Shown piece after piece: positions 35,743 through 44,732 of a stretch of 64,000 bases of DNA; the stretch's first letter is position 1; each line of letters opens with the position of its first letter. This stretch comes from UBA5336 sp964415675 (GTDB lineage Bacteria; Pseudomonadota; Alphaproteobacteria; Caulobacterales; Hyphomonadaceae), in contig CAYQBG010000005.1 of assembly GCA_964415675.1 (NCBI GenBank), positions 124,001 to 188,000 on the forward strand. The letters are read 5' to 3'. The notes below the pieces were generated by a model. That model was not told where the DNA came from and made no database searches. It saw only the letters and a list, made by a program, of their open reading frames with translations. The position numbers were made by a program, and so were the translations under genes.

Positions 35743-36786
35743 ATGACCGAGACGAAAGGCGCCCTGCAGATCAATCCCGGCCACTCCGCCCGCAAGGTGC
35801 TGGTGATCCGTCTGGCCGAGAGCGATCCATTCATTCTCGCGCTCGGCGCCGTAAGCACGCTTCGCAAGGTCCATCCACATGCGGGTTTCGACCTCCTGAC
35901 CACGGCGCGGCACAAGGCCTTTGCAGAGGCCTGCCCCTATTTTGACCGGGTGGATGCCGGGGGACTTCCTGCAGGTGGCAAACAACAAAAAGCTCTCGCC
36001 GCACGTCTTGCGTCGGAACGCTACGATATCGTCTATGACTTCGAGACCAGCGAGGCGAGCGCAAAACTCTTCCGCAGACTGGCGAGATCGCGCGCGGCAA
36101 TGCCGGCCTGGTCCGGGCATGACCCGAAATGCGCCCTACCCCATGACCGGCCCGACCGGCTGGCGCTTCCGACAATCGACCGGCTGGCCGATCAGCTCGC
36201 CCAGGCCGGCGCCCTCTCGGCTGAGAGCGGGCCTGCCAGTGTCGACCGGCCCGACCTGCGATGGATCGGCCCTGCACTCGGCAATCCGCCGCGCCTGCAA
36301 CCGGCCTATTTTTCGCTGACTGAGAGATACATCCTCTATGCCCCAGTGGACGCCACGTCGCAAAAAGCTTTGCGATGGCCGATGGAACGCCATGTCGAAA
36401 TCGCCCGGCGGATCGCCGATGCCGGTATCCAGCCCGTCATAATTGGCGGGCCCGATGAAAGCGCCGTCGGACAGGCCATCATGCGCGAAGTCCCCGGCGC
36501 GAAATCACTGATCGGCAGAACCGACATTTTCCAGCTGGCCATGCTTTCCAGTCATGCCGTCTTTGTCCTCGGCGCCGCTGCTGAACCGATTCATATGGCC
36601 GCGCTGGCCGGCCGGCCCTCTCTCCTGCTGCTCTCAGAGCGGATCGGCGACCCTGACCGCGACCGGCCACAGGGCGCCCTGAGTATTGTCATTCATGGCG
36701 AAACACTGAAGAAGGTCGCAACGGATGATGTCTGGCAGGCGGTTGTCGCGCTGGGTGTCCTGCCCAACTCATCGCCGAATGCTTGA
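35743..36786 (+). CDS. Glycosyltransferase family 9 (heptosyltransferase-like)
   Basis: A 347-residue GT-B protein. RKVLVIRLAESDPFILALGAVSTLRKVHPHAGFDLLTT at the start, and PVIIGGPDESAVGQ with LAMLSSHAVFVLGAAAEPIHMAALAGRPSLLL near the end, follow the ADP-heptose:LPS heptosyltransferase pattern. The usual D-x-G-P-xH segment reads GAAAEPIHMAA, so acceptor or donor may differ from classical WaaC/WaaF. It pairs with the preceding GT4 gene, probably for LPS core assembly. Confidence 0.85.
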   Translation: MTETKGALQINPGHSARKVLVIRLAESDPFILALGAVSTLRKVHPHAGFDLLTTARHKAFAEACPYFDRVDAGGLPAGGKQQKALAARLASERYDIVYDFETSEASAKLFRRLARSRAAMPAWSGHDPKCALPHDRPDRLALPTIDRLADQLAQAGALSAESGPASVDRPDLRWIGPALGNPPRLQPAYFSLTERYILYAPVDATSQKALRWPMERHVEIARRIADAGIQPVIIGGPDESAVGQAIMREVPGAKSLIGRTDIFQLAMLSSHAVFVLGAAAEPIHMAALAGRPSLLLLSERIGDPDRDRPQGALSIVIHGETLKKVATDDVWQAVVALGVLPNSSPNA

Positions 36787-36847
36787 ACAAAGTCGTCCCT
36801 GAGGGCATATTGTCCCAGGAATCTTTAGCCACCATAGGAGATTTGTC

Positions 36848-37387
36848 ATAGCTCGCAGACCTCATGCGGCCCCGCCGCAAAAGAAATCTGGACCGCGCGT
36901 TAACCGGGATATACGCGCCGAGAAAGTCCTGCTCATCGACGAAAAAGGCGAGAAACAGGGTGAAATGCCCATCTCAGCCGCGCTTGACGCTGCCCAGGAG
37001 GCTGGCCTCGACCTTGTCGAAGTGTCGCCCAATCAGGAAATTCCCGTCTGCAAGATTATCGACTATGGCAAGCTCAAATTCGAAGAGCAGAAAAAGAAGG
37101 CGGCCGCGCGCAAGAAGCAGAAATCGGCTGACCTGAAAGAGATCAAGATGCGTCCGAATATCGACACGCATGATTATGAGGTGAAGACCAAGTCGATGGC
37201 CCGCTTCTTCGAGGAGGGCGACAAGGTGAAGGTCACCCTGCGCTTCAGGGGACGCGAAATGGCGCACCAGCACCTGGGAATGGAACTGCTCAAAAAGGTC
37301 AAGGAGGACTTCGACGAGGTCGCCAAGGTCGAGCTCGAACCCAAACTCGAAGGCCGCCAGATGACGATGGTCATGGCACCGCGCTGA
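36848..37387 (+). CDS. infC: Translation initiation factor IF-3 with apparent AUA start
   Basis: A 179-residue IF3. The N-domain (RVNRDIRAEKVLLIDEKGEKQGEM), linker helix (KFEEQKKKAAARKKQKS) and C-domain (IKMRPNIDTHDYEVKTKSMARFFEEGDKVKVTLRFRGRE) are complete. No ATG, GTG or TTG exists in frame between the stop at 36800-36802 and ATG 36965, which would delete half the N-domain. ATA 36848, seven bases after GGAG (36837-36840), gives the family length. Rare start codons on infC allow autorepression by IF3 (AUU in E. coli); AUA here fits the same logic. It lies upstream of rpmI-rplT. Confidence 0.9.
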   Translation: MARRPHAAPPQKKSGPRVNRDIRAEKVLLIDEKGEKQGEMPISAALDAAQEAGLDLVEVSPNQEIPVCKIIDYGKLKFEEQKKKAAARKKQKSADLKEIKMRPNIDTHDYEVKTKSMARFFEEGDKVKVTLRFRGREMAHQHLGMELLKKVKEDFDEVAKVELEPKLEGRQMTMVMAPR

Positions 37388-37541
37388 CCTGCCCTGCGCG
37401 CCCTCTTTTCGCAGCGCTATCTTTACATCAGGCGCCACTTGCAGTCGACCCGCGCGCACCGACAGCCTATAGTAGTGGCGCGTGGGGCTGCGCCAAGCAT
37501 CGTTGGCCTTTTCCAGCGCTGCAGACAAAGGGGGAAAGTCT

Positions 37542-37898
37542 ATGAGACTTATTGTGATAGGCGCGCTGGCACTGGCGCTGACCGCCTGCGGCCAGACACC
37601 TGACCGAACCGAAGACGCTGCGCGCGCGGAACCTGTACCATCAGCCGTTGCAAGTGAAGATGACGATGCCATCGTCCAGCCTGAAATGGATCCGCTCGAC
37701 CGGATGGGCGACAGCTGCGGCATGGCCTCGTTCCGGCAGTATCTCGGCACGCCTGCAAGCGATATTCCCGAGGACGACCTGTCAGCGCGCGCACGCATCG
37801 TCGGCCCGGATACGCAAGTGACCATGGATTACGCGCCCCGGCGCCTGAACATCCTAACTGATGAGACCGGGACAGTGATCGGTTTCAAATGTGGATAA
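37542..37898 (+). CDS. I78-type peptidase-inhibitor-like lipoprotein
   Basis: A 118-residue lipoprotein (signal VIGALALALTAC). The C-terminal domain MGDSCGMASFRQYLGTPAS ... RIVGPDTQVTMDYAPRRLNILTDETGTVIGFKCG matches the peptidase inhibitor I78 family pattern, including the conserved MDYxxxRLN and terminal CG. A disulphide between the two Cys is likely. GGGGGAAAG precedes ATG 37542. It interrupts the infC-rpmI-rplT order. Whether it inhibits an elastase-like protease is not known. Confidence 0.78.
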   Translation: MRLIVIGALALALTACGQTPDRTEDAARAEPVPSAVASEDDDAIVQPEMDPLDRMGDSCGMASFRQYLGTPASDIPEDDLSARARIVGPDTQVTMDYAPRRLNILTDETGTVIGFKCG

Positions 37899-38044
37899 AC
37901 CCGCGCGCGCCCGGTTGATTCCATGGCGCATCTGGGACATACACCGCAGCTTCCGGCTGACGGGGCGCACGGCATGCCTCCGCAGCTCTGACGCGACCGG
38001 TCCGGGCGAGCTCCAAAAGGGCCCCGGCCAAGAGGAGAGATGAA

Positions 38045-38245
38045 ATGCCGAAGATGAAGACCAAGAAGGCCGCTGCCAAGCGGTTCAAGATCACGGCCAC
38101 AGGCAAGCTGAAACACGGCGTCGCCGGTAAGCGGCACCGCCTGATTTCCCACAATGGCAAATATATCCGCCAGAACAGGGGCACCTCTGTCGTCGCCAAG
38201 GCGGATGAGGCGAGGGTCAAGAAGTACCTGCCTTACGGGCTTTAG
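38045..38245 (+). CDS. rpmI: 50S ribosomal protein L35
   Basis: A 66-residue basic ribosomal protein. MPKMKTKKAAAKRFKITATG and KRHRLI/KYIRQNRGTSVVAKADEARVKKYLPYGL are typical for bL35. An AAGAGGAGAG Shine-Dalgarno precedes ATG 38045. It is followed by rplT. Confidence 0.98.
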   Translation: MPKMKTKKAAAKRFKITATGKLKHGVAGKRHRLISHNGKYIRQNRGTSVVAKADEARVKKYLPYGL

Positions 38246-38292
38246 CAAAGGCCAACCCAGCCGAACTTGAACTGAACTGACAGGAGGCCCCG

Positions 38293-38655
38293 ATGCCCCG
38301 TTCACGCAACAAGGTGCCCGCGCACCAGCGCCACAAGAAAATCCTCCAGCAGGCCAAAGGCTATCGCGGTCGCCGGAAGAACACGTTCCGTACCGCACAT
38401 GCCGCCGTCTGGAAAGCCGGCGAGTACGCCTATGTTGGCCGCAAGGTCAAAAAGCGGAAGTTCCGTTCGCTCTGGATCCAGCGTATCAATGCCGCCGTGC
38501 GCATCCATGATGACGAGATGACCTATTCACGCTTCATTGACGGGCTGACCAAGGCCGGCATCGATATGGACCGCAAGGTCCTCTCCGACCTCGCCATCCG
38601 CGAACCCGAAGCCTTTGGCGAAGTGGTGAAGCAGGCGAAAGCCGCGCTGGATTAA
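38293..38655 (+). CDS. rplT: 50S ribosomal protein L20
   Basis: A 120-residue ribosomal protein with the bL20 N-terminal extension (MPRSRNKVPAHQRHKKILQQ, then AKGYRGRRKNTFRTAH) and globular part (RKVKKRKFRSLWIQRINAAVR). It helps early 50S assembly and in many bacteria represses its own operon. AGGAGG lies before ATG 38293. A terminator-like hairpin follows at 38733. Confidence 0.98.
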   Translation: MPRSRNKVPAHQRHKKILQQAKGYRGRRKNTFRTAHAAVWKAGEYAYVGRKVKKRKFRSLWIQRINAAVRIHDDEMTYSRFIDGLTKAGIDMDRKVLSDLAIREPEAFGEVVKQAKAALD

Positions 38656-38732
38656 ACAAAGCTTGAAACCGGGCACAGATCATTTCAAGGTGTCGTAAAA
38701 ACGTCACTTAACATCCGTAATGCTTGAAGCTG

Positions 38733-38764
38733 AAGGATTTGTCTCGAAGACTAAATCCTTTTCC
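38733..38764 (+). terminator. Rho-independent terminator after rplT
   Basis: AAGGATTTGTCT (38733-38744), a 3-base CGA loop and AGACTAAATCCTT form a 12-bp stem with one bulged T, followed by TTCC. The position 78 bp after rplT and the T-rich end suggest an intrinsic terminator for the rpmI-rplT transcript. Folding energy was not calculated. Confidence 0.65.
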
Positions 38765-38847
38765 ACAAGTCTGGGGGGATGAGATCCGGCACACTCTGTC
38801 GGGGATCACCCCATTGCAATGAATGCCCTTCGCGCCTGGAGACTATA

Positions 38848-39051
38848 TTGGCGGACGACAATAACGAAGAAGATGAACGAACAGCACCGCCGCGCCCCAG
38901 AGGTCGCAAGGCCAAGCCGCCCAAGATTGGAGTAAGCCCAGTGAAAAGCCCAACACCTCCGAAAGGGAACACGTCCAAAGCTCGAAACCGGGCGAAGAAG
39001 AATTCCCGTTTCCTGAATGGCTCAAGTGTCTGGATAAAAAAGAGCGATTAG
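38848..39051 (+). CDS. Small basic ORF in the rplT-pheS insert
   Basis: A 67-codon frame from TTG 38848, six bases after GGAG, rich in Pro, Lys and Arg (RPRGRKAKPPKIG) after an acidic start (ADDNNEEDER). Another frame across the same bases gives a plausible protein end (FPFPEWLKCLDKKERLE) but lacks a start codon, so a frameshifted older gene is possible. Function unknown; gene status doubtful. The rest of the interval 38656-39107 shows only the terminator. Confidence 0.3.
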   Translation: MADDNNEEDERTAPPRPRGRKAKPPKIGVSPVKSPTPPKGNTSKARNRAKKNSRFLNGSSVWIKKSD

Positions 39052-39107
39052 AATCGTCCCAGCCTCGACGAATGGGGCAAGGCTGTACGGATTAGAATGA
39101 TCAGGCA

Positions 39108-40112
39108 TCATGGATCCGGCGCCCAGATCAGGGCGTCCAAAGTATCTTGAAACAAGCCGTATTCATCCCCGTAGAGTTGTACCGCACTGGGGCACATCTC
39201 TCTCAGCTTATAAGTTTTTTCCGGTAGAAATGGATCATCAGGATCATCTTCGCTGTTCGAAAATCGAATCTCGCAAAAAACAGAACTGACAATTTGCTGG
39301 CTGAAATTTTTTAACAATTCCCTCAAACAAATGTTGCCTAGTGTCCCCGCTATCGTGAAACAAGACTGCTGCAAGAACTGCCGGTCATTCAAATAATTCG
39401 GCACAAAACACACGGGCAATTCCAGACCGTCGTTTTCAGATATGCTGGTGTGGACCTTGTCATCGGGGACTTTCAACGCCTTCTGACGAGCCAGTCTCAT
39501 ATAATTCTGTACGATACCTCCGTCCGAATAATAGATTCCTGTTTTCCCTTCTATTTCATCGATATCATCGGGCCGTATGGTATGCCATTCGGACTTTTTT
39601 AGTTCGTTCTTGAAAACGTAACTTTGCAGGGCGTTGAAACGGATAGGATTAAGAAGGGCTATATGCGGATCGGCCTCAGGCCCCGGCACAGCGAAATAAA
39701 CGGCATTCGCGAGGGTTTCCGTCCAATCAAGCAACCGTGTAGGAAATCCGAGATGCTGCGTCAAGCAAAGGATATCCGACTTTTCGAGCCGACGGTCGTG
39801 AAAAAGTGGATACTTCCTTCCTATCGTCTCGACGAGGTACACCTCATCAAGATCTCGATATTCCTTGGGGGTGTCGTCACCGGCCCTCTGCGCGCGAAAC
39901 TTTTTCGGGACAAGAGGAAACCTCTTTCTGACGCCCCGATACCAGGTCGATTTCCATCCTTCCGTTTTTTCCTCGCATTGATATATGAAATCACTAATCG
40001 AAGAACAAACTGTTGGTTCGATATCCGGAGCTTCAGGCCCGACAATATGGCGGTGATCATCAAGGCTGAGAACTTGTGCGGATGACGTCATCTTGTCGCT
40101 CACCGACGGCAT
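39108..40112 (-). CDS. FRG-domain protein in a lower-GC insert
   Basis: About 334 residues. Near residues 56-62 is the eponymous motif as TWYRGV, and at about 117-131 LTQHLGFPTRLLDWT followed by ANAVYFAV, the core of the FRG domain. The domain's biochemical role is not established, but it recurs in mobile and defence-associated proteins. ATG 40112 follows AAGGGGG by eight bases; ATG 40118 is closer. Base composition is visibly more AT-rich than the flanks and codon use differs, suggesting recent transfer between rplT and pheS. Confidence 0.78.
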   Translation of the reverse strand: MPSVSDKMTSSAQVLSLDDHRHIVGPEAPDIEPTVCSSISDFIYQCEEKTEGWKSTWYRGVRKRFPLVPKKFRAQRAGDDTPKEYRDLDEVYLVETIGRKYPLFHDRRLEKSDILCLTQHLGFPTRLLDWTETLANAVYFAVPGPEADPHIALLNPIRFNALQSYVFKNELKKSEWHTIRPDDIDEIEGKTGIYYSDGGIVQNYMRLARQKALKVPDDKVHTSISENDGLELPVCFVPNYLNDRQFLQQSCFTIAGTLGNICLRELLKNFSQQIVSSVFCEIRFSNSEDDPDDPFLPEKTYKLREMCPSAVQLYGDEYGLFQDTLDALIWAPDP

Positions 40113-40245
40113 GCTCATGTCCCCCTTGAGATTGAGTCAGACATCAACGGATTCGTCGCAGGGGTCGACAAGTCGCTTCTCCCGATCTTTGCGCAGCACG
40201 GCAATTGGGATTGAAAACTGAAGCCTGACGAGACATGAAGCGCCA

Positions 40246-41319
40246 ATGACCGACATCACCTCCATAGAATCCGAAGCCCTCGCGGCGGTTGACAGTGCCA
40301 GCGACCTCGCCGGCCTCGACGCCGTGCGCGTGGCCGAGCTGGGCAAGAAGGGCCGCGTCTCAGGGCTGATGAAGACGCTCGGCAAGATGAGCCCCGATGA
40401 GCGCCAGGAGATGGGCCCGAAGCTGAACGCGCTGAAAGAGCGCGTCGCCGCCGCCATTGAGGCGCGCAAGGCCGTGCTGGAAGACGCCGCGCTCGACGCG
40501 CAGGTCGTCGCCGAAAAGATCGACCTCACCCTGCCCGCCCGCCCCGAACCCGTCGGCGCACTTCACCCAGTGATGCAGGTCTTCGAGGAGATTGCTGCGA
40601 TTTTCGGCGATATGGGCTTCGCGGTCGCTGAAGGGCCCGACATCGAGGATGACTGGCACAATTTTACTGCGCTGAACTTCCCTGAAGGCCACCCTGCGCG
40701 CGAGACCCATGACACGTTCTTCATGGCCCCTGACAAGGACGGCGCGCAGAAAGTCCTGCGCACCCATACGTCTCCGGTTCAGATCCGCACCATGGTCGAG
40801 GGCGCCCCGCCGATCCGTATCATCGCGCCGGGCCGGGTTTACCGCAATGACTGGGACGCCACCCACACACCGATGTTCCACCAGGTCGAAGGCCTCGTCA
40901 TCGAAAAGGGCATCCATATGGGGCACCTTAAAGGCTGCCTCATCGATTTCGTAAAAGCCTTTTTCGAGGTCGATGAGGTCGAAGCGCGCTTCCGCCCGCA
41001 TTTCTTCCCCTTCACCGAACCCTCGGCTGAAATGGATGTGAAGTGCGAGCGCTCGGGCGGGCAGGTGAAGATCGGTGAAGGCGAGGATTGGATGGAAATC
41101 CTCGGTTCGGGAATGGTCCATCCGAACGTCCTGAAGAATTGCGGCATCGATCCGGAAGAATATCAGGGCTTCGCCTTCGGCATGGGCGTCGACCGACTGG
41201 CCATGCTGAAATATGGCATGCCGGACCTGCGCCCCTATTTCGAGGCCGACCCGGCCTGGACGCGCCATTACGGCTTCCGCCCCTGGCTGACCCCGAGCGT
41301 GAGCGGGGGGCTGAGCTGA
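40246..41319 (+). CDS. pheS: Phenylalanyl-tRNA synthetase alpha subunit
   Basis: A 357-residue class II aminoacyl-tRNA synthetase subunit. An N-terminal coiled coil is followed by the catalytic core: HPVMQVFEEIAAIFGDMGF (motif 1 region), RTHTSPVQIRTM and PGRVYRNDWDATHTPMFHQVEG (motif 2), and GFAFGMGVDRLAMLKYGM (motif 3). It forms an alpha2beta2 enzyme with PheT. Its stop overlaps the pheT ATG. Confidence 0.97.
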   Translation: MTDITSIESEALAAVDSASDLAGLDAVRVAELGKKGRVSGLMKTLGKMSPDERQEMGPKLNALKERVAAAIEARKAVLEDAALDAQVVAEKIDLTLPARPEPVGALHPVMQVFEEIAAIFGDMGFAVAEGPDIEDDWHNFTALNFPEGHPARETHDTFFMAPDKDGAQKVLRTHTSPVQIRTMVEGAPPIRIIAPGRVYRNDWDATHTPMFHQVEGLVIEKGIHMGHLKGCLIDFVKAFFEVDEVEARFRPHFFPFTEPSAEMDVKCERSGGQVKIGEGEDWMEILGSGMVHPNVLKNCGIDPEEYQGFAFGMGVDRLAMLKYGMPDLRPYFEADPAWTRHYGFRPWLTPSVSGGLS

Positions 41320-43727
41320 TGAAATTCACGCTTTCCTGGCTCCAGGACCACCTGGCAACCAAACTCGACCTTGATAGCCTTCTCGACCTGATGCTCAAGG
41401 CGGGGCTGGAGGTCGAACATGTCGACAGTCCGGCCGAAAAGCTCTCCGCCTTCACCGTCGCCCAGGTGAAGACCGCCGAACCCCATCCCGATGCCGACCG
41501 GTTGCGGGTGTGCACTGTCGAGACAGTGGACGGGGAAAAGCAAATTGTCTGCGGAGCGCCGAATGCGCGCGCGGGAATGACGGCGATCTATGCCCCGCTG
41601 GGGACGTACATTCCCGGCCTAGATTTCGCCCTCGACAAGAAGCCCCGCAAGATCCGCGGCATTGAGAGCCAGGGCATGCTTTGCTCCACAAAGGAGCTCG
41701 AAGCCGGCGAGGATCATGACGGCATTGCCGATCTCGACACGCCATTCCCCGTCGGAACGCCGGCAGCCGAAGCGCTCGGCCTCGATGATGCGATGATCGA
41801 TTTCGAGGTCACACCCAACCGGCCGGACTGGCTGGGTGTTGCCGGTATTGCACGCGATCTCGCCGCCGCCGGCGCGGGGCGTTTCCAGCACAAGGAGATC
41901 AAGCCGGTACCAGGCAGTTTCGACTGCCCGGTGGACATCGTGATTGATGCGCCCGAGGCTTGCGCCGTCTTCGCCGGGGCCATGGTGCGCAGCGTGAGGA
42001 ATGGCCCGTCGCCGGACTGGATGCAACAAAGACTCAAAGCCATCGGGGTCCAGCCCAAATCGCTGCTGGTCGATATCACGAATTATGTCTCATTCGACCG
42101 TGCCCGCCCCTTGCACGCTTATGATGCCGCAAAGCTTCAGGGGGCAGTTCGTGCGCGCCTTGGCAGGCCGGGCGAAACGCTGAACGCTCTTGACGGCAAG
42201 ACATATGAGATCGGCGAGGCCATGTGCGTCATCGCCGATGACAGCGGCGCGATCGGTCTGGGCGGGGTGATGGGCGGGGAAAGCACCGCCGTCAGCGAAT
42301 CCACCACGGATGTCTTCATCGAGAGCGCCTGGTTCGATCCCGACCGCACCGCGCGCACGGGCCGCGACACCGGCATCGTTTCAGATGCGCGCTACCGTTT
42401 CGAACGCGGCGTCGATCCGACAAGCTGTCTCGACGGACTAAAACTAGCCTTGCAGCTGATCACCGAATATGGCGGCGGCAAGGCCTCGCACGGGCTGCTG
42501 GTCGGTACTCCGCCAGCGCCGGCCGAGAAGGTGGCGTTCAAGCTCAACGATGTCGAACGCCTGACCGGACTCAAGGTCAAACCTGCCGACATGAAGAAGC
42601 GCCTGAAAGATCTCGGCTTTGAAATCGAGGATGCAGGAGATGCCTGGTACCTGACGCCGCCGTCCTGGCGTTTCGATATCGCCCAATCGGCCGATCTGGT
42701 TGAAGAAATTGCCCGCCTTGTCGGCTATGACAAGCTGCCGGTGGCGTCCTTGCCAGCCCTGGCCGGTGCTCGCGGATCGATCCTCACCCCATTGCAGGAA
42801 CGCGTGCGGGTAGCGCGCCGGGTCATGGCCACGCGCGGCTTCCTCGAAGCGGTGACCTGGAGCTTCATGTCACGCTCGGATGCAGCACTGTTTAGCGCCG
42901 GCGCTGACAAGACCGACAGCGCGCTGACGATTGCCAATCCCGTGGCGAGCGATCTCGACCAGATGCGCCCGACCATCCTTGCCAACCTTGCCCATGCGAT
43001 CCAGCGCGCCGTCGACCGGGGCGAGCGCGAAGTGCGCCTGTTCGAGTCCGGGCCTGTCTATCGCGGCGATGGGCCAAGAGACCAGCGCAGCATGGTCGCT
43101 GCGCTGGTGCGGCCCGAGCCCCGCCGGCACTGGCAGGCAGGCGGCGCGGCTTATGATGCCTATAGCGCCAAGGCCGACCTGTTCGCAGTTCTCGAAGCCA
43201 TCGGCCAGCCGGTCGAACGCTTTCAGCTTGCTGACCCACGCGACGGTCACTGGCATCCCGGCCAGGCCGCAAGCCTGAAACTCGGTCCGAAAGTCACCAT
43301 TGCCCAGTTCGGCGCGCTTCACCCACGCGTGCTGAAGGCTCTGGATGTCGATGGCCCGCTTTACGGATTCGAACTGAACCTGAACGCCGTCCCCCAAATG
43401 AAGGCGCGCAAGATCAAAACCCGCAGCGCCCTAAATGCCTCCGACCTTACACCGGTCCGGCGCGATCTTGCCTTCCTGGTCGATGAGACCGTTGCGGCCG
43501 GCGATATCCTGCGCCTGTGCCGCGGTGCTGAAAAGGCGCTGATCAGCGATATCCATGTTTTCGATGTCTACAAGGGCGACGGTATCGCGCCCGGTAAGAC
43601 CTCCATCGCAATTGAAGTCACCCTTCAGCCTGCGGGCGAAACGCTCAAGGATAAGGATATCGACGCCGTCATGGACAAGCTGGTGACCGCGGTCGCCAAG
43701 GGTACCGGGGGTGTTCTGAGGAGTTGA
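41319..43727 (+). CDS. pheT: Phenylalanyl-tRNA synthetase beta subunit
   Basis: An 802-residue subunit. In order: tRNA-binding EMAPII-like domain (VAQVKTAEPHPDADRLRVCTVET), B3/B4 editing domain, B5 domain, catalytic-like core (WSFMSRSDAALF) and C-terminal ferredoxin-fold anticodon-binding domain (DLTPVRRDLAFLVDETVAAGDIL, IAIEVTLQPAGETLKDKDIDAVMDKL). The ATG overlaps the pheS TGA (TGATG), giving translational coupling. Confidence 0.97.
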   Translation: MKFTLSWLQDHLATKLDLDSLLDLMLKAGLEVEHVDSPAEKLSAFTVAQVKTAEPHPDADRLRVCTVETVDGEKQIVCGAPNARAGMTAIYAPLGTYIPGLDFALDKKPRKIRGIESQGMLCSTKELEAGEDHDGIADLDTPFPVGTPAAEALGLDDAMIDFEVTPNRPDWLGVAGIARDLAAAGAGRFQHKEIKPVPGSFDCPVDIVIDAPEACAVFAGAMVRSVRNGPSPDWMQQRLKAIGVQPKSLLVDITNYVSFDRARPLHAYDAAKLQGAVRARLGRPGETLNALDGKTYEIGEAMCVIADDSGAIGLGGVMGGESTAVSESTTDVFIESAWFDPDRTARTGRDTGIVSDARYRFERGVDPTSCLDGLKLALQLITEYGGGKASHGLLVGTPPAPAEKVAFKLNDVERLTGLKVKPADMKKRLKDLGFEIEDAGDAWYLTPPSWRFDIAQSADLVEEIARLVGYDKLPVASLPALAGARGSILTPLQERVRVARRVMATRGFLEAVTWSFMSRSDAALFSAGADKTDSALTIANPVASDLDQMRPTILANLAHAIQRAVDRGEREVRLFESGPVYRGDGPRDQRSMVAALVRPEPRRHWQAGGAAYDAYSAKADLFAVLEAIGQPVERFQLADPRDGHWHPGQAASLKLGPKVTIAQFGALHPRVLKALDVDGPLYGFELNLNAVPQMKARKIKTRSALNASDLTPVRRDLAFLVDETVAAGDILRLCRGAEKALISDIHVFDVYKGDGIAPGKTSIAIEVTLQPAGETLKDKDIDAVMDKLVTAVAKGTGGVLRS

Positions 43728-43768
43728 TTCGGGTGGGGAATTTCTGAACGAATGGAGGGCCACGTGGA

Positions 43769-44614
43769 ATGGCGCAACACAATGGCGTAGCCCACAGCGT
43801 CCTGCGGGCAAGGATCTACCATGAGATGGAACCCAGGGCGCGTGACCATCCCGGCCTGTCCGCCATCAACGCGATCATCGTCGGACTTGTCCTGCTCAGC
43901 CTGCTCGCGCTGGCGATCGAAACCGAGCCCACCATTTCGGAGAGCTGGCGGCGGGGTCTTGCGATTTTCAATATCGCGATCATCGCAATCTTCGGCTTCG
44001 AGTATCTCATCCGCCTGTGGATTGCGGGAGAGGATCCACGCTATCGCGGATTCAGCGGTCGGCTGCGTTATGTTTTCACGCCTTATGCGGTCGCCGATCT
44101 CGTCGCCTTCCTGCCGGAGATGCTGTTCCTGATCTATGCTCAGGGCGACAGCGAGCAGACACTGATGATGCTTCGCGTCCTCAGACTGTTCCGTCTTGTC
44201 AAGATCGCCCGCTGCGTACCGGCCTTCGACATTCTCGGAGCCGCCATGCGCAGGGCCGGCAGCCAGTTGCTGACCACGCTCGCCGTAGCGCTCGCGCTTG
44301 TCTACATTTCCGCTGTCGCGCTGTATTTCATCGAGGGGATCGGACAGGGCCGGGCCGAGTTCGGCTCGATCCCGCGCGCGGTCTGGTGGGCTATTGCGAC
44401 GCTGACCACGGTGGGCTACGGCGATGTCTATCCAGTCACCACACTCGGGCGCATGGCCGCCTCCATCATCGCGCTGGCCGGCATCGGCGTAGTCGCCCTG
44501 CCTGCCGGGGTATTCGCAAGCGCATTCTCCGATGAATTACGAGAACGCGATCAGGAAACGGCGGCCAGGAAAGCGGCCGCGACACTTGGCCATTCTGTCG
44601 ATGAACCGGACTAA
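43769..44614 (+). CDS. Voltage-gated potassium channel
   Basis: A 281-residue six-helix ion channel. S1-S4 are visible, with the voltage sensor LRVLRLFRLVKIARC carrying Arg at every third position. The pore is WWAIATLTTVGYGDVYPVTTLGR, with the K+ filter TVGYGD, followed by S6 (AASIIALAGIGVVALPAGVFASAF). GGAGGG lies nine or so bases before ATG 43769. The short cytoplasmic C-terminus has no RCK domain. Confidence 0.92.
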   Translation: MAQHNGVAHSVLRARIYHEMEPRARDHPGLSAINAIIVGLVLLSLLALAIETEPTISESWRRGLAIFNIAIIAIFGFEYLIRLWIAGEDPRYRGFSGRLRYVFTPYAVADLVAFLPEMLFLIYAQGDSEQTLMMLRVLRLFRLVKIARCVPAFDILGAAMRRAGSQLLTTLAVALALVYISAVALYFIEGIGQGRAEFGSIPRAVWWAIATLTTVGYGDVYPVTTLGRMAASIIALAGIGVVALPAGVFASAFSDELRERDQETAARKAAATLGHSVDEPD

Positions 44615-44732
44615 CCAACCGGCGCGCCGGGTTTGGGCTTTCAGATTCTCCACTTCTTCTTGCATCCCCCTGCCGCGCTGGCCTAAACGAAGGCAAAGCT
44701 GGTCCTGGCCAGGGCAGGGGGACATTGCGAGC

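Noticed and set aside
35743..36786. GT9 gene as a possible pseudogene because its donor-site motif is altered
   Set aside because: The frame is intact at full length with both GT-B halves. A variant motif is common in GT9 proteins, so decay is not supported.
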